From NCBI GenBank assembly GCA_963769605.1, contig CAVYML010000008.1, positions 1 through 22,934 on the forward strand: a DNA stretch of 22,934 bases, given 5' to 3'. The stretch comes from Fen-1254 sp963769605. Its GTDB lineage: Bacteria > Bacteroidota > Ignavibacteria > UBA10030. The translations under genes were made by a program, and so were the position numbers. A model generated the notes under the pieces. That model ran no database searches. It was given only the letters and a program-made list of their open reading frames with translations, and was not told where the DNA came from. Shown piece after piece: positions 22,543-22,934 of this stretch. Position 1 is the stretch's first letter. Each line of letters starts with the position of its first letter.

Positions 22543-22881
22543 ATGAAAAAAATTGAAGCAATTATACGTCCCTATAGATCAGATGATGTCCGGGAAGCTC
22601 TGAATGCTATCGGCATTCGCGGCATAACGGTCACGGAAATTAAAGGCTACGGCAGGCAAAAAGGACATACTGAAATCTACCGCGGTTCTGAATATCAAAT
22701 CGAATTCCTCCCTAAGGTAAAGCTGGAAATCGTTGCGAATGATCAGATGGTCGAACAAATAATTGCGACCATTATTCAATCTTCAAAAACGGGAGAAGTA
22801 GGAGATGGAAAAATATTTATTTCCGATGTCGAGGATGTTATTCGCATCCGGACAGAAGAATCGGGAGAAGAGGCGGTTTAA
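22543..22881 (+). CDS. P-II family nitrogen regulatory protein
   Basis: This 112-residue trimeric signal protein senses ATP/ADP and 2-oxoglutarate and controls nitrogen uptake or assimilation. It has the full family layout: MKKIEAIIRPYRSDDVREAL, KGYGRQKGHTEIYRG (34-48) leading into the T-loop with Y51, the site of uridylylation in proteobacterial GlnB, FLPKVKLEIV (55-64), and GEVGDGKIFISDVEDVIRIRT (the B-loop and nucleotide site). Length matches GlnB/GlnK. Which of these it is cannot be told, since no amtB or glnA neighbour is in view; the gene follows secA by about 100 bases of repeats. No clear ribosome binding site is seen. Confidence 0.93.
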   Translation: MKKIEAIIRPYRSDDVREALNAIGIRGITVTEIKGYGRQKGHTEIYRGSEYQIEFLPKVKLEIVANDQMVEQIIATIIQSSKTGEVGDGKIFISDVEDVIRIRTEESGEEAV

Positions 22882-22934
22882 AATTGCGAATCGCAAAGAA
22901 GTTCTTAGTTCTTAGTTCTTAGTGCTTGGTGCCT
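22880..22934 (+). repeat. AATTGCGAA-type tract and heptamer tract at the window edge
   Basis: AAAATTGCGAATCGCAA (22880-22896) is followed by AGTTCTT, AGTTCTT, AGTTCTT, AGTGCTT and GGTGCCT to the window end. Any opposing arm lies outside the window. Confidence 0.75.

Noticed and set aside
5099..22934. CRISPR array
   Set aside because: The repeats are short, degenerate, continuous or inverted tandems without regular unique spacers, and no cas gene is present.

Overview
The window looks like a chromosomal segment of a Gram-negative bacterium of the Bacteroidota/Chlorobiota (FCB) side, perhaps Ignavibacteria-like. This is inferred from gene content: a Wzi-type outer-membrane protein, several S23-type four-helix-bundle genes, a SecA with an enlarged region after the DEVD motif, and a sigma/anti-sigma/Spy-like cassette. 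No rRNA or tRNA gene is visible, so placement is tentative.

Layout. (1) 1-600: a broken four-helix-bundle gene followed by a cluster of palindromes. (2) 590-5031, minus strand: a GalU-like nucleotidyltransferase followed by a 1111-residue fusion of a fucokinase-like GHMP kinase and a sugar-1-phosphate nucleotidyltransferase. (3) 5539-12163, plus strand: gmd, a four-helix-bundle gene, GDP-L-fucose synthase, another four-helix-bundle gene, UDP-glucuronate decarboxylase, a family 2 glycosyltransferase and a Wzi-like protein. Together (2) and (3) form a surface-polysaccharide precursor locus (GDP-fucose de novo, possible fucose-type salvage, UDP-xylose). (4) 12441-14090: three overlapping genes for an ECF sigma factor, a zinc anti-sigma factor and a small exported Spy-like protein. 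(5) 14297-15454: a cysteine desulfurase. (6) 15580-19057, minus strand: a dacB-type DD-peptidase split by a frameshift, prmA and a Ppx/GppA phosphatase. (7) 19368-22881, plus strand: secA and a P-II protein.

The unusual part lies between the genes. Nearly every intergenic gap outside the sigma cassette carries one or more dispersed repeat families. Family A is a degenerate 7-bp tandem (R-G-T-K-C-K-T), usually arranged as an inverted pair with AGTTCGT on the left and ACGAACT on the right. Family A' is an 8-bp relative (GGTTATTT-like). Family B is GTGAACTGTAAACTG-like. Family C is a set of hairpins starting CTGTAGCCG, often paired head to head, whose stems differ by compensating base changes. 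These repeats supply the stop codons of at least six genes and N-terminal codons of Ppx, and they create false N-terminal extensions of SecA and PrmA. Four four-helix-bundle genes or remnants lie beside these repeats, and two intact ones are flanked by repeats of matching subfamily. That association is the best candidate for an undescribed system here, perhaps analogous to REPIN/RAYT or a MITE family; its function cannot be decided from this window.
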